Assembly (NCBI GenBank): GCA_035610835.1
Contig: CM069441.1
Coordinates: 87,679,574 to 87,743,573 of the forward strand
Reading direction: 5' to 3'
Length of the DNA stretch: 64,000 nt
From: Ophiura sarsii
Taxonomy: Eukaryota > Echinodermata > Ophiuroidea > Amphilepidida > Ophiuridae
The stretch's first letter is position 1. Every line of letters begins with the position of its first letter. Below are positions 12,192 through 23,108 of the stretch, in pieces. The notes beneath the pieces were generated by a model, which did not search any database, had not been told where the DNA came from, and saw nothing but the letters and a program-made list of their open reading frames with translations. Made by a program: the position numbers and the translations under genes.

Positions 12192-12472
12192 TTAACCCTA
12201 ACCCCCCTGAGTGCTAAAAAATGCTAATCCAAAGTCCCTCTCCAAACGCATGCACCGTCGGTTTTTCGATGACGTAGTCAACCGAACCTATATAATGAGC
12301 GCGGTATACTGCGCGAATGTGTAGCTGAGGGCCGTGGCTTAGTGGTTGGAAGGTGGGGCTTGAGAACGGAGGGTCCCGGATCGAATCCCGGCAGGTTCCC
12401 GGAGATTTAGTGGGTGTTTTTTCCTCGAAAATTGTGATCCCGGTCAAAAATCCTAAACCGGGGTTAGGGTTA
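12192..12472 (+). mobile_element. Telomere-ended tRNA-like cassette, family 1, copy 1
   Basis: It begins TTAACCCTAACCCC and ends GGGGTTAGGGTTA, an inverted pair that matches the animal telomere repeat. Inside is a tRNA-like block with an A box (TGGCTTAGTGGTTGG) and a B box (GGATCGAATCC) about 55 bp apart, preceded by TATATAATGAGCGCGGTATA. The T arm has one mismatch in its stem, so it is a degenerate tRNA and not a functional gene. No target duplication is certain. Confidence 0.75.
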
Positions 12473-12506
12473 TGGTAACATTTGTTTTTGTTTTTTGTGT
12501 GTTCTA

Positions 12507-12786
12507 TTAACCCTAACCCCTGTGAGTGCTAAAAAATGCTAATCTAAAGTCCCTCTCCAAACGCATGCGCTGTCGGTTTTCGATGAAGTAGTCAACCGAG
12601 CCTATATAATGAGCGCGGTATACTGCGCGAATGTGTAGCTGAGGGCCGTGGCTTAGTGGTTGGAAGGTGGGGCTTGAGAACGGAGGGTCCCCGGATCGAA
12701 TCCCGGCAGGTTCCCGGAGATTTAGTTGGTGTTTTTTCCTCGAAAATTGTGATCCCGGTCAAAAATCCTAAACCGGGGTTAGGGAT
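12507..12786 (+). mobile_element. Telomere-ended tRNA-like cassette, family 1, copy 2
   Basis: A direct repeat of the preceding cassette at a 315-bp interval, with the same A and B boxes. Its 3' end decays to GGGGTTAGGGATTTAT. The spacer between the two copies is a short T/G-rich tract. Confidence 0.75.
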
Positions 12787-12827
12787 TTATTTATGAGTTA
12801 TTAATTTAGGAGTAATGATGCCAGAAT

Positions 12828-12955
12828 TGATTACTATAAAACCATTAATTTCGCGAGGTATTGAATTTTGCGACAGTAAAATAAACCATGGTAAAAGCTT
12901 AAATTTTGTAATCGCGAAATGAAATCTTCGCGAAAATGTTGGATTTTAGTAATTT
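12828..12955. mobile_element. GTAAAACC..CGCGA repeat
   Basis: It carries TACTATAAAACCATTAATTT followed by CGCGAGG and inverted segments (ATCGCGAAATGAAATCTTCG). Related copies are near 28,207-28,400, 39,750-39,960 and 55,750-55,875. I read it as a dispersed short TIR repeat. Confidence 0.5.
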
Positions 12956-12962
12956 GAATTAA

Positions 12963-13325
12963 AGGGGCATTAAGAGATGCGGTGGAGGCAGCGCCCTCAA
13001 TTACAAAAAAATATATGATAAAAACTGGGATTTATATATTTTTACAATTGTATTACATGTATGAACTTACATCTATAAGGATTAAGAAAAATCAGCCCTC
13101 TTTGTACAACAAAACGTCGATTCAAAAATGCTGGTAGAGCCGCAACCAGCATTTTACATGGTTAAGGGTGGTATAACAACATATTTAAAACATTGTTTTA
13201 ATGAAGTTTTGCTGGGTTTTTTAGTTTGTAATAGAAACAACAATAATGGCAATTTTTAATGTTCATCTTGAATTCTGAAGTAAATTAATTAAAATAAAAA
13301 AAATTCAACATGACATTGTGTCCCT
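12963..13325. mobile_element. AGGGGCATTAAGAG repeat at a TTAA site
   Basis: It is preceded by TTAA (12,959-12,962) and starts AGGGGCATTAAGAGATG. The sequence ends TGTGTCCCT before TTAA (13,326-13,329), so the ends are only weakly inverted. It contains a perfect hairpin with arms AAAATGCTGGT and ACCAGCATTTT (13,127-13,157). A relative is at about 16,067-17,590, and the right duplicate (55,886-58,892) is split by a 2.7-kb insertion. Confidence 0.6.
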
Positions 13326-13470
13326 TTAAAGTACCGCACATTTTAAGTGTTACAATAGATGATTCACTATGATACTGTAAACATGGAAATGTTTGTGCGT
13401 GTAATTTTTCGCGCTTTGCCCATTTGAATTCGTTTCTTGTTTTTATTCTTGCGAATTTGAACTTCCTTAA

Positions 13471-13734
13471 GGCCAAACAAAGAAGAAGGTTTGTCTCAGA
13501 AGCCCGCTTGCATTGGTATGTGAAATGAGCTACAACGCGTAGGTCTATGCGCTGAGGCCTAAAGATTTTTTTTTTTATTTTTTTTTTTAAAAGGAAGAAA
13601 AAAATTCTCTGAAGCTTGGATTAGCAACAACAAAAAAATCATTAAAAAAAAATCGCATACCTCATAGCCTATTTTCTCAAAATAAAAATAAAAAATAAAA
13701 ATAGCACAGCAAAATGTTTCTTCTTTGTTTGGCC
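13471..13734. mobile_element. 264-bp GGCC-ended MITE with TAA duplication
   Basis: The ends GGCCAAACAAAGAAGAAGG and TTTCTTCTTTGTTTGGCC are flanked by TAA on both sides. The paralogous region next to the 28.8-kb exon shows the empty site (CTTCCTTGAATAGACC), which proves insertion. A TAA/TTA duplication with GG-starting ends suggests PIF/Harbinger. The duplicate is at 59,032-59,295. Confidence 0.85.
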
Positions 13735-13836
13735 TAAATAGACCTACATACAAAGGGAATATATTCATGTGTTTTTAATTTTGCATTTGCTGATTTTAGC
13801 GCGTAAAGCACGAAAATAAATGTAGCACGAAAATGT

Positions 13837-14153
13837 TCACTCTAACACTACGCGACACACCTTCCAGGCATGCTTTACGACATCACCATCAAACTCTACG
13901 GTGACATACCGGTCATACAGAGTCGGATCGTCAATACCCAAAATAGCTTCCAAATTATAAGAACTATCAGGAGAGCTTGGGTTAATCCTCCAACTGGTGC
14001 TGTTTGTTTTCCAATCCAGTTCCATCGGTGGGATTGCTTTCAAGGTGGTTTTAAAGGTGCATGTTTTGAGGCCCATGTCCTCTGTCCCATTGAATAGTTT
14101 GAAGCAGAATCGAAAGACACCATCGCTTTCCAAAAGGTGGTGAAACGCTAGTC
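13837..14153 (-). CDS. PAN-like gene exon 5 (terminal)
   Basis: The acceptor is CCAAACAG and the exon ends at a TGA at 13,837-13,839. It codes for the conserved block from FRFC to GIDDPTLYDRYVTVEFDGDV and AWKVC. The right copy and the 28.8-kb exon retain an AATAAA about 60-70 bases after the stop, but here the matching site is AATTAAA. Confidence 0.85.
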
Positions 14154-17100
14154 CTGTTTGGTGGAAAGATTATATTGGAATGATAATCATGATATTAAAC
14201 TTTTAAAATATGAAACCGATTACAAAATAATACCAGGGCAATTCACATAACTATATATGGATTTGATTTTATTCACAGAAATTTGGCATTATGAAATTGG
14301 TTAGTAAAAAAAGGCTCTTCTTGCCTGTTTGACTATGAATAAAGACCCTTTTGTTTTACTTGATCACATAACTTGTGTGTCACTCCAAACCAAGCCTCTT
14401 TCTGTACTGAATTCTCTTGACTGGTGTTGACAATTGAACAAATCCTTTCAAGAGAGTCATACAGGGTGGTTCAAAATAGGTTAATCCATTTTCACATAAC
14501 ATTTACTATTAATGTTTTAGAAATGTCTTTACGTTTGATAAAAGCAACGCAGAACTAAGACCTGGAATATCATTTTTTTAATGAAATATGGTAGTTCAAA
14601 GATATGTACAAATTGACTTGTCCACAAATGCCTACAAAGTTCCTCCCCAAAAAGTCATATCCGGCCAATAGAATTGATTTTTGGCTTTTTAGAACTTCGA
14701 CAAACTCCTTTGGTAAGGCTACACTGAGATCAAACCAATGTTATCTTTAACATTCCAAACTATCATAAACAAAATAAGTTTGGTCTTAAATTCTTGGCCC
14801 AGTAATACTGAATAGCCAAATAAATTTACAAAACTATTTTTAAGTAGCTGGACATGTTTGCCAAACTTGTTTTTTACCGCCCTGTAGTTGCAAAGGATGT
14901 GTAAATAAGTCTGAATTGGTCATTTGGATTGGTATAGTTTATCTGGGGTAAAAAGAAAGACTCCTGTTTAACATATTTCAATTCTATTAATAAAAAGAAG
15001 AAAAAAAGACCATAACCCTACCACCCCCCCCCCCCCCCCCCCCCCCCTCACCGGGTTTTTAACTGGAATCTAATTTTTTGAAGAGAAAAAACATTAAAAT
15101 CACCGGAGACTTAAAGTAATCGAATGGCATGAACACTAGGTTGGCCCGTTTCATGTTTGTAAAAAAAATCTTTTTAGAGAGACTACAATCAAGTTTGTAC
15201 TTACGGGATTTGATATATTGTTCTCCAATTGGTTTGGTTTCCAATATATCTGTACATGGTTTGTTGTTGTCTATGATATTGTTACCATTTGGTATGTATG
15301 TTAGATTCCAGGAGTTCTCATCGTGACCTTCGACCTTAAGGGTTGCCTGAACCTCATTCTGACTCCAGAAAGTAATGCACCCTGGAATGATTCATAGTAA
15401 CAACAAATGTTATATTTTAGGCCAAAAAAGGGTCTGTCTCAAATAGCTGCGCGCCTAAATATGTGGAGTCACTTTTGATGAATAACCCTATGCGATGAGC
15501 CCAATTATGCTTAAAAAGCATATAGGCTAGCATATAGCTATTTTCCCAAATGTATGGGAGACGGACCTTTTTCATTTTTATTATGATTTGAAATGAGTCC
15601 ATCCTCTCATCTGCTAATTAGTTGCACAAACTGCTATTTTGCAATAAAACAGTCAACGATTGTCTTTGAGATATGGGCATAAACAGATCATCAAAGTGTT
15701 AATGCCTGTATAAAGTATGGCTAATGATATTAAAATTATTTTTCCGGATAAGGTATGTATAGAAGCTCAACTATACTAAGGATGGCCACAATAATAATAA
15801 AAAACAGCAACTTTTTGCCAAGAATTCCACAAACATGGTTGCAGAAATTGTGAAATCTAAAACAATTTGATACTATTTTTATTGAAACAATTGAAACAAA
15901 CCTACCTGACTGTGGCATAGTGCAGCTATAGGGATAATCATCCATTTCATTGGTTGTGCTTGCCACTGTTGTAGTAGGAGTGTCATTATCTGACACTGGA
16001 ATACATTGAGCTACAGTATCTTCAGGTGGATCCTTTGATGTTAAAAGAGATAAATACCGTCTTTATTTAGGTTCAAGGGGCATGAAGAGATAGGTTGAAA
16101 GATGCGCCATCAATTATGATACAAACTGGGATTTGTATATATTTTTTATAATTGTATACATGTATACAATCTAAACACTGCACAAACAGAAAGTATCCAC
16201 TTTTTTCGAGGCGCCCTGTGTATAATTCTTAGGATCCTAAATAAATTCAACAAGTGGGAAAGAACAGGCAATTCCTGCAGCGCATTTTGACGCCTCATTT
16301 GTCACAATAGCACCAATATTGATGAAGCAGTGGCCATTTGAATGACAAATGATGCAGTTTTCATTGTTGCACTTAACACTACCCTTGAAAAGTGCATTAA
16401 CAAAACAGTAAATCTAAAGTGTACCTCTTATTTCTCTCTCTCTCTCCATGAAAAGACAATCATAATCCTAACATCTCACATCATCAATTGTTTCCAACAC
16501 CTGTATCTACTGGTGTAAGACTCATCCTTTACAATGAACAGGATCATCCATGATGTTTGTAAGCCAACACACCTGTAACTGTCTCTCCATTCCGTGCAAT
16601 TGTCCTTGTAACTCCAAATCGAAGAGCAACCTCAGTTACAGAAACTCCAGAAACTTTTCATGGAGAGAATGAAGTGGTACACTTTAGATTTACTGTTTTG
16701 TTTACGCTCTTTTCATGGGTATAGGGTTAAATGCATTCGAATAAAAAATGATGCAGTTTCCATTGTTAAACTGAACCCTATACCCGTGAAAAGAGTGTAA
16801 ACAAAACAGTATGTGAACCGCTTGTATGAAAAGTTTCTTGAGTTTCTGTAACTGAAGTTGCTCATCAATTTGGAGTTAGAAGGTTGCACAGAAATGGATA
16901 GACAGGTGTTGGCTTACAAACATCATAAATGACCCTGGTCATTGTAAAGGATGAGTCTCACACACAGTGATGTGTTGGAAACAATTGACAATGTGAGATA
17001 CTCAGATTACGATTGTCTTTTAATGGAGAGAGAGAAAGAAGAGATATGTTTTGTTTACGCTCTTTTCATGGGTATAGGGTTAAGTGCAACAATGGAAACT

Positions 17101-20100
17101 GCATCCTTTTTTAGTCAAATGGCCCCAGCTTCATCAATATTGGTGCTATTGTGACAAATGAGGTGTCAAAATGTGCGGGAGGAAATGCCTGTTTTATATT
17201 TTCCATTGTTACATTTATTTAGGGTCCTAAATATTAAACACAGGGTGCCTCGAAAAGTGGATACTTTCTTTTTGTGCAGTGTTTATAAGGATTAAGAAAA
17301 ATTAGTCCTCTTTGAACAACAAAACGTCGATTCCAAAATGCTGATCGAGCCGCGATCAGCATTTTACTGTAGACAGTGTCCCCCTGCAGTATGCGTGATA
17401 AATAACGCGAACCATATTTACATAGAGGGCATTTTAAGAAAAGTGTCAATAAATAGCGATGGTATTGTTTTAATCAAGTTTTGCTGTGTTTTTGTGAGTA
17501 GAAACAACAATAATGGTAATTTTTAATGTTCATCTTGAATTCTGGAGTAAATTAATTAAAATAAAAAAATCTTCAACACTACTTTGTGTACCATTAACAA
17601 ATACTAATAGTCCCATATTTTTCTAATTCATTTACAATAGTATGTTTAACATTTAGCATTTAGTAAGAAACTATTAATCTAAAAAAGCACCTAAAATTGA
17701 TATAATAGGACCTCTCAAGTAACCATGAATTTTAAGGTATTATGGACTTTTACCAAATTTTCAATAGAATGGATGGCACTTTGAAATTAGCCTTACATAG
17801 AGATATAGTTTTAAAACACCTTTTAACTTAGAGGGGTTTTTCTTTCAACATTTATTTGTGTTCTACCAATTAAAAAGGAGAAATGTAACATGGGTCTCAA
17901 ATAAAAAGAAAACTCTCATTATCATAATCATACACTTGCGATTCAATTTTACACAGTTAAAATGATCCAAAATGCTTAAAAATCTTGAAAATTATCCAAA
18001 CTACCTTATAATGTGAATAGAAACTACCATTTTTCCACATGAAAGTAATTCTTAATGCATATCATGCCTTATTCAGGCCTGGAAATATCACCCGCCCACC
18101 TTCCCATAGTGGGTAACTATTGCGTCGGGCGGGTGAAGATACAACAGTACCTGGCCAACTGGTAGGTAATGTTTTTCAAACTCACAGTGCAAGGGAGTTG
18201 GCTAGTGGAATTTTGTCGGGCAGGTATTTTGTGGAAAATTATTTGCCCGACTGGCTGGTTGAAAAAAAATCTGAAGTTCCAGCCCTTGTGCTTATCCTGA
18301 AAAATCTCTACTTTTTTTGTTGCTCATTTGTTTTACATGAATGATATGGTTCATTTGTCACATCAACTTAATGGTAATGAAATGATTCATGTGTAAATTA
18401 AAACCGTGTACCCACAATCCTGAGACTAGAATACCATAAGAGATAAGAAGCACTATTCATTCCTGTTATGTGCAGCGATCCCGGTTTAACCCGGACTTTA
18501 CGGTATTGTTATAGTTGATGGCCAATCGATTATCATCATTCAGTTTAATTTGTAGCACAACCTTATTATGTGAGTTACAGCGCTAATTCAAATTTAGTGT
18601 TATCCACACATGTGTTACGATTTTCTAAACAACCTGAACACACTGTAGTATGAAAAGGTTACCGACATACAGACTTGATAGATTTCTAAAATGATTACAC
18701 ATTTATATTGCTAGAATTATGGGATTTCAGAATAAGTATGCCATTTAAATCCTAGTAGTGCCATACTTCAACACATAAACAATGTATTATGATATTCAAA
18801 GTTCATGGTTTGTGTTTAGATTTAATATGAATTGCGCTGATAAACTATATGTGCATGCATAAAAATATCTGTGTTTTAATTCACATGAATTCTAAATTGT
18901 AAACACAAACCATGAATATCATCATACATTGTTTATGCATGGAAGTATGGCACTAGTAGGTTTTAATTAGCATACTTGTTCTGAAACGCCATAATTCTAG
19001 CAATTTAAATGCGTAATCATTTTAGAAATCTATCACAATCTGTATGCTGACTGCGCCGCTCAACTGCTGTAGCCGGGGTAGACCAAGAAAACGATCGATA
19101 GCGAATAACAATAGACTGTGTGAGCTGCTTTTTATCTCCTATGGTATACTAGTCTCAGCCACAATCTGCATTTTTACAATTTTAGCTAATTACCTTTGAT
19201 ATCACTCTGTAGTAACTGAACTGATCACTGGTCTCCAGATGACACGGGAACATGCCCTCATTGGCATCATTCAGTTGACATTCAGACGTCGTATCCCCAT
19301 AGTTAAACGACAAACATTCCGGGTTGACGGCACATAACAGCGCACAACGGACGACACCTCGTACATCTGTTACAGGGTGAGAAGAAGAAAAAAGTGTACT
19401 CAAAGTTAAATAAATATTATAAATATTTGTTATCAGAATATGAAGGCAACCAATGTATGCGGCAATAGATGCATGTATTCACTATCATCACTCATCAGCA
19501 AAAAGAATAATGACATTTCATGGTACCATTTACCAGATTGGTAAAGTTACTGCATTTTGAAACCGAACACAAATTGAATATTTTACTCAATGACAATGGA
19601 TTCATGTATGGTACACAATAGCTAACTAATAAAGACAAATCAAACATTCTCAGTTATGTTTTCAAACATTAAAGGAAATCTGTGCCATGGAACTTTAGCA
19701 GGATTAATAGCATTATTAATATACAGACCACATCTGTAGGTTTACAGATAAAGTACCGCGATAAAGTACCGCGTAAAGACAAAATCGGCTTAAGAAATAA
19801 ACACAATCACATATATGAACGTCGCCATATTGATCAAAGCTATGACGAAAGACTTACGAGATGTCCGCGTCTTTGTTTCCTGTATTGATATTATCGATTT
19901 ATGCATTGAATTCCTGCGTGATACCATCCAGCGACCTGTTGCTGATGAGGCGGTTTTAGTTACGATGACATCACAATATTGGGTATGGCTATCCGATCAG
20001 GACTTTCGCAACAGACAACCGGGTGCGAATTTCAAATAATCACAGGTTTGGGGATGTGCAGTTTAAATTGGTTTAATTGAACATTATAGTTCTGTGTTCA

Positions 20101-20701
20101 ATTAAAATGGTCAATATACATTAGATCATTATTTTCCTACTATATAATGCATAGTTTAATGAATAGCATGGTACTCGAAATATTGACAACAAATTTGTTT
20201 TTTTTTGTGATTGTCAGACTCAGTTCGGACTAGAGTGTGGACCGTTTTCATGAAATAGTGGAATTCAATAGATCTTATAAGAGAAAATATCGATAATCTT
20301 GTTTGGTTTATAAAATGTTCACCTTTACGCAAGCATAAAATATGTTTACCACAACCAATTTCAACCAACTAGAATTCTTTAGAAAGCTAATGAGATAACC
20401 CGTCTGCCTCAATAAAAAAATCTGTGAAATTTGTGCACAGATTTTAAGATATAAAATCCCAAAGTTGAGTCACTTATTTTTACTCACCCTGTATGCTCTT
20501 TATCTTATGGCCCACCAATTGCTTGTCTTTGTAGAGATCCATTCTGGTAGAACGCATCACTGATGATATCGGTGTGCAGTGGTTATGGGTATATCTTATG
20601 GAGATCAGCAAAAACGTAATAAGCAGAAGAAGAGAACAGCATCCTGACTGATGGGAAATAACCTGGTTTATAAATGCATACAATGACATTTTCAATGGCA
20701 C
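13837..20701 (-). CDS. PAN/apple-like secreted or membrane-anchored protein, complete five-exon gene
   Basis: Exons on the minus strand are 20,701-20,488, 19,366-19,194, 16,032-15,906, 15,381-15,205 and 14,153-13,837. All introns are GT/AG and the phases (1, 0, 1, 1) agree, giving 335 codons plus stop. Residues about 1-40 hold a hydrophobic segment (CCSLLLLITFLLIS), a signal peptide or anchor. Residues about 50-128 look like a PAN/apple domain, with the spacing C-x3-C-x5-C, then SFNYG, C and QLNDA. A Thr-rich linker follows (TPTTTVASTT), then a roughly 165-residue C-terminal domain with paired cysteines and NLT, NGT and NST glycosylation sequons. PAN domains bind proteins or sugars outside the cell; the C-terminal domain is unrecognised. 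The start could equally be the second ATG at 20,689. The right copy and the lone exon at 28,801 are relatives. Confidence 0.85.
14462..14884. mobile_element. 423-bp mariner-like MITE in intron 4
   Basis: The ends CAGGGTGGTTCAAAATAGG and TTTTTTACCGCCCTG (CACCCTG in the duplicate) are flanked by TA. The ends and TA target fit Tc1/mariner. No transposase. The duplicate is at 60,023-60,447. Confidence 0.75.
15205..15381 (-). CDS. PAN-like gene exon 4
   Basis: The acceptor is ATTCCAG and the donor TCCC|GTAAGT. It codes for CITFWSQNEVQATLKVEG and onward to EQYIKS, including an NLT sequon. It enters and leaves in phase 1. The duplicate at 60,777-60,953 is the same length. Confidence 0.83.
15418..15590. 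mobile_element. GGTCTGTCTCA..GCGCGC repeat in intron 3
   Basis: It contains AGGGTCTGTCTCAAATAGCT then GCGCGC, and ends with GGGAGACGGACC. Longer relatives are at 24,036-24,347 and about 60,992-61,215, where the right duplicate keeps an internal part lost here. The ends GTCTGTCTCA and GAGAC.GACC are loosely inverted. Confidence 0.6.
15906..16032 (-). CDS. PAN-like gene exon 3 (Thr-rich linker)
   Basis: The acceptor is AACATCAAAG and the donor TCAG|GTAGGT. It codes for DPPEDTVAQCIPVSDNDTPT and the following Thr/Ser-rich linker, ending in phase 1. The duplicate exon at 63,671-63,797 is intact with a few substitutions. Confidence 0.82.
16067..17590. mobile_element. AGGGGCAT repeat carrying a nested insertion, in intron 2
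   Basis: The outer parts match the repeat at 12,963-13,325, including the hairpin (here with arms AAAATGCTGATCG and CGATCAGCATTTT at 17,336-17,366). The whole block is absent from the right copy, where exon 3 flank runs directly into ATTAACAAATG at about 63,837. Confidence 0.7.
16174..17283. mobile_element. 1.1-kb Tc1/mariner-like fold-back element, nested
   Basis: The ends AACACTGCACAAACAGAAAG and CTTTCTTTTTGTGCAGTGTT are flanked by TA. The related empty repeat at 13,070 reads CATCTATAAGG without it. The two halves are inverted copies of each other around about 16,765. Minus-strand frames in the left half give VTEVALRFGVTRTIAR, which resembles the helix-turn-helix of Tc1-like transposases. 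It is broken and non-autonomous. Confidence 0.75.
17700..18400. other. Intron 2 sequence, nothing recognised
   Basis: AT-rich intron sequence of the PAN-like gene. A short GC-richer patch at 18,080-18,290 contains several GGGCGGGTG/CCCGCCC-type segments in both orientations and may be an old inverted repeat. I cannot define its ends. Confidence 0.4.
18420..19158. mobile_element. ~740-bp imperfect palindrome in intron 2
   Basis: The arms read TGAGACTAGAATACCATAAG at the left and, inverted, CTATGGTATACTAGTCTCA at the right. Pairing continues inward through TTTCTAAAATGATTACACAT and its complement near 19,020. It ends 35 bases from the exon 2 donor. A transcript could fold into a long hairpin. 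Confidence 0.75.
19194..19366 (-). CDS. PAN-like gene exon 2 (apple core)
   Basis: The acceptor is CTGTAACAG and the donor AAAG|GTAATT. It codes for VRGVVRCALLCAVNPECLSF and onward to FSYYRVISK, which holds most of the PAN cysteines. The length of 173 nt restores the frame to phase 0. Confidence 0.85.
20488..20701 (-). CDS. PAN-like gene exon 1 (signal/anchor)
   Basis: It codes for the N-terminus, including the hydrophobic stretch and the start of the PAN region (MDLYKDKQLVGHKIKSIQ). The donor is CAGG|GTGAGT, ending in phase 1. The next exon completes the split codon as Asp. Confidence 0.8.
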
Positions 20702-22750
20702 CTTGAACTAGCTAACTAGCTAAAGGTGAAAACTTTAACAATATTTGTATAAGGATCACTATATCCATCTAATAGTACCATGCATGTAAACACGTCTTGT
20801 CAAGTCCATTCCGAGATTTAAAATGTAGTGGACAAACTTGAATATCAATCAATTTTCATGATTCCCATATTTTAGATAAGGAGTAGCGTATATAATCGTT
20901 TCTTTTAATGGATATATTCACTCAAGCAGAGAAACCATATGGAATCATCTCAAATTCAGATAATTGAGATGAAGAAAACACTTTAATTAGGTATTTCGAC
21001 CATTAAGATGTTTCGCCAAGTATTAGTTTACAAAACATCACCATGGCAACGATCAAAGTTATTAAGAAAAATATAAAGGGCAATCCAATTTGTAAATGGA
21101 CAAGATGTCCAAATAACCAAGTCTATTACTTTAGTTAAAACCTAATGAAAAGTATATCGTTATGCTCATACAACATTTACATTTTCATTGTTATGGAACT
21201 TACATAAATATCACTCAACTATTACCATATTGGGATGTTCGGGTTTGGGGTGGACAGCATGTAGGCCTATCATTTATGAGTTGTGACCACAAAACATGAT
21301 AACCATAACCCGGGGGAAAGGTTTTGGGAATAAACCTACCACAGGAGAAAAACAAGTTGACATTTTTTTGGGGAAAAACTGTCTTTGCCAGCGCTGGAAA
21401 TCAAACCGGGGTCATCTGCATGGCAGTCCATGTCCGGCCCCTATAAAATGAGCCAAGGAGTCAGCTTGGACTGTAACCTGTCTAGGCACACCAGGAGATA
21501 GATAGCCATGCACAGTAGAAATATTTTTAAAAATTCAAGATTTGTTTTTCTTTCAAAAATGGTCTAAAAATTTGAAGAAAGAAAAATAAGAAGAAAAAAA
21601 ATAGTTTTGTTGTTTTTACATGAGGTCAATTATATTAAACAAACACAAAATCCTGCAAATTTGCCCCAAATGTCTCAAAATCTGATTTCCCAACACTCGA
21701 TTTTGGAAAAAATATTCCAATGTTTAATTGATAACCATTTTTCAGCAGTGTGGGGAGGGGGAGATCAACATTATTATTGTAAGCATGTGCAACAACAAAA
21801 AACCTGCATTAAAAGGAGTATTTTTGATCAAGCAAACTTTTTAGGAATAGGAATGTTATTTGGGAATTACTTTGAAAACTATTGAAGGATGTTGGTGTAT
21901 CAGGAGGGTGGTTGTCTCAATGAAAACCAAAAATATGAAATAAAGTACTTCAATTTCATAAGTGCCAAGTAATTCTTTCATTGTGTCAAAATAAGGAAGA
22001 AAAACATTGAGCATTGCATTGTTGGTGTAACGTTTTAATAGCTTTGAAGTACATATACCTTGTTTTGTTTTGTATAGAAAAATCACTTACTGGTAGTGCA
22101 AAATAATTAATGGTTTGTTGTTATACCGATTTAATCGACCAGAATTGGCTGATTGCAGTACGGATCAATGAGAAAGGTGAATGAACTCTTTGTTTTACAA
22201 TCTGTTGCAATAAAAACAAAATTCTGTTTTGCTTTGCTTCCAATCCTGGCATTTCGTTTTCTTTAATTACACCATCAATATGCACGGTATATCCCTGCAT
22301 TATGTCCCACTGCCTTAACATTTTTGTATTACCCAATCGGCTGCAGAAAACAGTTCCAAAAATGGCAAATTTATTATTGAATTTCATCACCATATTTGGA
22401 ATTACCATGAAAAATGCATTTAAATAAATACAAACATGCCATGTATTGGTTCAGCATCAGCAATCCTTGAGATTGACTTCTGAAAGTAGGGAAAGGTTTC
22501 TGAAAAATCTGTTTGTAATTATGTCAAAACTAATTGCCGCATAGAAAGTGTTCAGGCCATAAGTGTCTGTTTTCAGGCTGTTAGCATGCTGTTAGCCTGT
22601 TAATCTGGTAAATATATATCCAACATTTTATTTGGTTTTGGGTTTTGGTTACAACTTTCAGGGGTTCCACTCTGGTTTACTACTGTGGGAGTCATGCATC
22701 ATGTCACAGGGATCATGCTCCCCCAGAACCAATTTTTGAAGCCTATATAT
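20702..22750. other. 5' flank of the PAN-like gene; no other gene seen
   Basis: The sequence upstream of exon 1 on the minus strand is AT-rich. I see no convincing TATA or initiator to fix the transcription start, and a further 5' non-coding exon is possible. The minus frame at 22,121-22,408 has no recognisable domain or splice context. Confidence 0.4.
21340..21510 (-). repeat. Possible tRNA-derived SINE
   Basis: On the minus strand, TGGCTCATTTTATAGGGG resembles an A box. GGTTTGATTTCC, about 50 bases later, resembles a B box (GGTTCGANTCC). A T-rich tract follows. Only one copy is seen here and no target duplication is clear. Confidence 0.4.
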
Positions 22751-22753
22751 CGT

Positions 22754-23108
22754 CAGCCTGCTTCGATAATTGCCTTACTCATTTTGTCTAGTTTTTAGAA
22801 AACAACAAAAATATGAAAAGTGATATATGTTGAACAGCACCATGAATAGTTCAGGTGAATTACAACAGGAGCAGTAACTGTTGGATAGAATTAGGTTAGC
22901 TTGTTATAGACCCATTTTAAACATTTTACATCATGATTACAATCTGCGTCACTCACAAGGCTGACTTAGGCAAAGTTGAAATTGTGCATTTATCAACACT
23001 TTTATTTGGTATTATATTACAGCATGTGCATAATATAATGAAGTCATGATTTATGCAAAAAGCTCAATTTCGCTGAAAAGTGAGTTAGGCAATTATCGAA
23101 GCAGGCTG
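22754..23108. mobile_element. 355-bp TIR element
   Basis: The inverted ends are CAGCCTGCTTCGATAATTGC and GCAATTATCGAAGCAGGCTG. No frame inside and no second copy in the window. Confidence 0.75.

Larger units (their letters stand above)
1..17690. repeat. Left arm of a ~42 kb-offset direct duplication
   Basis: The sequence from the first base matches the sequence from 41,767 onward in the same order and orientation. The two copies differ mostly by scattered substitutions and by whole-element insertions. Homology can be followed through the PAN-like gene to about 17,690, where the right copy reaches the window end at 64,000. Left-only insertions are at 626-756, 1,789-2,044, 7,157-7,646, 8,372-8,578, 11,494-11,889 and about 16,067-17,590. 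The true left edge cannot be seen because homology already exists at base 1. Confidence 0.93.

Noticed and set aside
12320..12400. Functional tRNA gene
   Set aside because: The A and B boxes are good but the D arm and T stem are degenerate, and the block repeats inside a larger mobile cassette.
12192..12786. True telomere or chromosome end
   Set aside because: Only about two telomere-like units occur at each cassette end, in inverted orientation, and unique sequence continues on both sides.
13870..14097. 75-codon plus-strand frame, repeated at 59,431 and 28,862
   Set aside because: It is the antisense shadow of PAN-like exon 5. The minus-strand frame has splice sites and conserved residues.
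22121..22408. 95-codon minus-strand frame as a gene
   Set aside because: No family resemblance, splice context or second copy. A frame of this length is expected by chance in a window this size.
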